From Streptomyces sp. Isolate_45 (GTDB lineage Bacteria; Actinomycetota; Actinomycetes; Streptomycetales; Streptomycetaceae), in assembly GCF_024721315.2 (NCBI RefSeq), contig NZ_JANFAK020000007.1, positions 1 to 64,000 of the forward strand: a DNA stretch of 64,000 nucleotides, written 5' to 3'. Position numbers and translations under genes: made by a program. Positions 61,934 to 64,000 of this stretch are shown here, piece after piece. Below the pieces are notes generated by a model that did no database searches, was not told the origin of the DNA, and was given only the letters and a program-made list of their open reading frames with translations. The first letter of the stretch is position 1. Each line of letters opens with the position of its first letter.

Positions 61934-63496
61934 TCAGAGCCCGACGACCTTGGCGCTCGCCGACAGCTCGTAGACCAGGGTGACCGAACGGCGGCCGCCG
62001 GGCGGGAGCGTCACGTCCCAGCGGGCGATGCCATCGGCATCGACCGCGTCCGGAGCCGGGGAGCACGCTTCCCGGCGCAGGCGCACCTCCACCGCCGAGA
62101 CCTCCGACACGGGGATCCGTTCCCGGACGGCGACGACCCGGTCATCCTGTTCCCCGGGCGCCGAGAACCGGGAGAGGTGCAGCCGCACCGTGCGGGTGAC
62201 CAGGGTTCGCTGGGTGATCCCCACCGATTCGCGGGACTCCTCGGCGTGCCGGACCACCCGGTGGTCGTCACGGCTGCCGAAGGCGAGCTCGAAGGCGGCG
62301 CCGGCAGCGGTGAAGTCCAGCGTGCCACGACCGCTGAACCCGCTGCCGCGCACCAGGTGCACGGGGCCCGCGAGCAGCGCGTGGCCCGACCGGTTGTCAC
62401 ACCGCACCACCTGCGTCACCAGTGGGGACAGCTCGGGCGAACAGGCGTACTCGCTCCTCGCGGCCGCCGTGAAGGAGGAGATCGGCACCCGCTGCGCGCG
62501 CCCGTCCGCAGGCACCGAAACCGGTACGGGGGAGCTCAACACCCGGGCCTCGCCGCCGTCGTCCACCCCCGGCAGGCCGAGCACGGGGGCCGCGCCGAGG
62601 TCGCCGATCTCCTCCTCGCGCAGCTCCACGTCGACGGTGCGGCGCTCCGCGGCCGAGCGGTCCTTCAGCGTCAGCCGGTCCTCGGTCAGTCGCGGGGGAT
62701 CGCCGGCCAGCGCCGACCGGGCCGTCGACAACGTCAGCCGTACGTCGGACCAGTCCTCCCCGGTGCGCTGCCAGACGACCGCGTCGGTCTCCAGCGTCAG
62801 GGAGTCCCCGTCGAGCACCGCCCGGTAGGCGGGCCGCCACAGCGCGCACGGGGTGAGGTGGCTCAGCCGCAACCGGACCGGCCCGGCGACCGCGGCGTCC
62901 ACGGTCAGCTCGACGTGACCGACCAGCTCGGCGGGTTCCTCCTCGGCGAGGTCCAAGGCGCCTTGGACGTGGCGGAGTTCGACGGAGAGCACGGCCAGCC
63001 GTGCCTCCACCGCCCGGAGTTGTTCGCCGCACGCGTCGCGTTCCTCGTCGACGCGGTCCAGTTCGCGGTTCCAGCGGTCCCGTTCGGGCTCTCCGGCACC
63101 GGCACCCTCGCCGATGTCCCGCAGCAGGTCCGAGGCGAGGCGGCCGAGCGCGTCGAGCCGGGCCCGCAGCCGGTCCCGTCGCTGCCCGAGGGCGGTCCGC
63201 TCCTCCTCGATGGCGTGCTCGCGGTGGCGCACGGCCGAGTCGTCCACGGTGGGCGGCAGCGGGGCGCGCGGGGTCCACGCGCGGACGATCCGTACGTCGA
63301 GCACGGTCGCCGTGTGCTCGGCGATCAGCTCTGCGTGGAGGGTGCGGTCGACCGCCAGCGCGGTGACCGGTCCCAGACGCAGCCGCTGGACCCCGGCCTC
63401 CAGATCGAGGACGGCGGTGCGCTCGATGTGGGCGCGGTCCTCCAGACAGGTGACGGCGGTGACGGGCAGGGCGATCGGCTTCGGGGCCGTGGACAT
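61934..63496 (-). CDS. DUF4139-domain protein (MuiA-like)
   Basis: A 520-residue protein. The N-terminal domain starts TAVTCLEDRAHIERTAVLDLEAGVQRLRL, a DUF4140-type start, followed by a coiled-coil-rich region (about 100-190, EERTALGQRRDRLRARLDAL and ERDACGEQLRAVEARLAVL). The DUF4139 domain spans about 200-520, with PCALWRPAYRAVLDGD near its start and WDVTLPPGGRRSVTLVYELS at its end. The MuiA family is named for mucoidy inhibition in E. coli; the mechanism is unknown. The gene begins eight bases after the stop of a second copy. Confidence 0.85.
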   Translation of the reverse strand: MSTAPKPIALPVTAVTCLEDRAHIERTAVLDLEAGVQRLRLGPVTALAVDRTLHAELIAEHTATVLDVRIVRAWTPRAPLPPTVDDSAVRHREHAIEEERTALGQRRDRLRARLDALGRLASDLLRDIGEGAGAGEPERDRWNRELDRVDEERDACGEQLRAVEARLAVLSVELRHVQGALDLAEEEPAELVGHVELTVDAAVAGPVRLRLSHLTPCALWRPAYRAVLDGDSLTLETDAVVWQRTGEDWSDVRLTLSTARSALAGDPPRLTEDRLTLKDRSAAERRTVDVELREEEIGDLGAAPVLGLPGVDDGGEARVLSSPVPVSVPADGRAQRVPISSFTAAARSEYACSPELSPLVTQVVRCDNRSGHALLAGPVHLVRGSGFSGRGTLDFTAAGAAFELAFGSRDDHRVVRHAEESRESVGITQRTLVTRTVRLHLSRFSAPGEQDDRVVAVRERIPVSEVSAVEVRLRREACSPAPDAVDADGIARWDVTLPPGGRRSVTLVYELSASAKVVGL

Positions 63497-63504
63497 GGTG
63501 TGCT

Positions 63505-64000
63505 TCAGCTCCTGCGGTTGCCGTCGACGAGGGCCTTGCCGGCCGGGATGCGGATCTCGTAGCCGCCTTCGAGGGCGGTGGTGCCGCCGGCGGGCAGTTC
63601 CACGCGCCAGACCCGAGTACCCGGAGCGTGGTGTTCCGGAGCGCCGTCCTCGGGTGGGGTCCAGTCGGCCCGTTCCTCGATGCGGACGTCCGCTTCGGAG
63701 GTGACGGGCACCCGCTCACGGACCTCGACGGTGACCGCTCCGGCGAGCCGGTTCGCCACCTCGACGTGGACCCGGTGGTCCAGGACGGTGACGTTGTTGC
63801 GCAGTCCGGCCGTCGACTCGTGCAGGTTCGTGCGACGGGTGACGCGGATCCCCTCCGCCGCACCGAGCCCCACCCGGCGGACACCGCCGGGGGCGAGCGT
63901 CGGCAGCGCGGCGGTCAGCAGGAACTCGTCGTCCACGATGACCTCCACGGGGCCGGCCAGCAGAGCCTGACCGGTGGCGTTGGAGAGGACGAGCGTCGCG
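63505..64000 (-). CDS. DUF4139-domain protein, C-terminal part (5' end off the window)
   Basis: The frame is open to the right edge, so the start is outside. The visible 164 residues are the C-terminal half of a DUF4139 domain: NATGQALLAGPVEVIVDDEFLLTAALPTLAPGG at the left, then NNVTVLDHRVHVEVANRLAGAVTVEVRERVPVTSEADVRIEERADW, ending VWRVELPAGGTTALEGGYEIRIPAGK. It is the same family as the downstream gene, and the pair is co-transcribed. Residual similarity shows a tandem arrangement of diverged copies. Confidence 0.82.
   Translation of the reverse strand, partial: ATLVLSNATGQALLAGPVEVIVDDEFLLTAALPTLAPGGVRRVGLGAAEGIRVTRRTNLHESTAGLRNNVTVLDHRVHVEVANRLAGAVTVEVRERVPVTSEADVRIEERADWTPPEDGAPEHHAPGTRVWRVELPAGGTTALEGGYEIRIPAGKALVDGNRRS

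Overview
The window is high-GC actinobacterial DNA, almost certainly a Streptomyces or a close relative. Codon third positions are strongly G/C, GTG and TTG starts preceded by AGGAG-type ribosome binding sites are common, and the gene content is typical: AfsR-type SARP regulators, ectABCD, MEDS-domain regulators, ECF sigma factors, Tat-secreted enzymes and DUF4139 proteins. No rRNA, tRNA, CRISPR array or intact insertion sequence was seen.

Layout. 1-5 kb is a patchy stretch: an edge-truncated secreted M23 peptidase, a TetR regulator, two gene remnants (the N-terminus of a Tat-exported protein and a shredded IS5-type transposase), a Tat-exported esterase and two hypothetical genes. 5.0-9.4 kb is a coupled operon: a 22-codon ORF, a hypothetical protein, a MoxR-type AAA ATPase and a VWA/HExxH protein. 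9.7-11.5 kb holds two overlapping MEDS-domain genes. 11.6-13.9 kb has a lone TsaD gene behind a sequence matching the nickel-responsive Nur box, then OsmC-like and Imm10-like genes.

14-29.4 kb is one long minus-strand block that reads as a small specialised-metabolite cluster. It contains a stand-alone ketosynthase, ACP, thioester-reductase-like SDR, class III aminotransferase, SRPBCC cyclase-like protein, N-acyltransferase-like protein, atypical acyl-CoA dehydrogenase, P450 and FMN reductase, with two SARP/NB-ARC regulators upstream. The inferred logic is ACP-bound acyl chain, reductive release to an aldehyde, transamination to an amine, then acylation or oxidation. I do not recognise the set as a described pathway.

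30-35 kb carries a small protein made of 26 consecutive Ser-x-x triplets, an ECF sigma factor with a frameshifted anti-sigma factor, a secreted Trp/His-rich repeat protein, a SulP transporter and a sirtuin. 36-40 kb is the ectoine/hydroxyectoine operon ectABCD (minus strand) with a divergent MarR gene and a palindrome in its promoter region. 40-64 kb is mixed single genes and short operons: an epoxide-hydrolase-like protein lacking catalytic residues beside a divergent WYL regulator, beta-carbonic anhydrase, class A beta-lactamase, an HxlR regulator overlapping a ketopantoate-reductase-like gene, an AtzG-like/amidase pair, two Nudix hydrolases, a CAP-domain protein, a SigJ-type sigma factor, and two tandem DUF4139 genes running off the right edge. 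Several convergent gene pairs share strong hairpin terminators.
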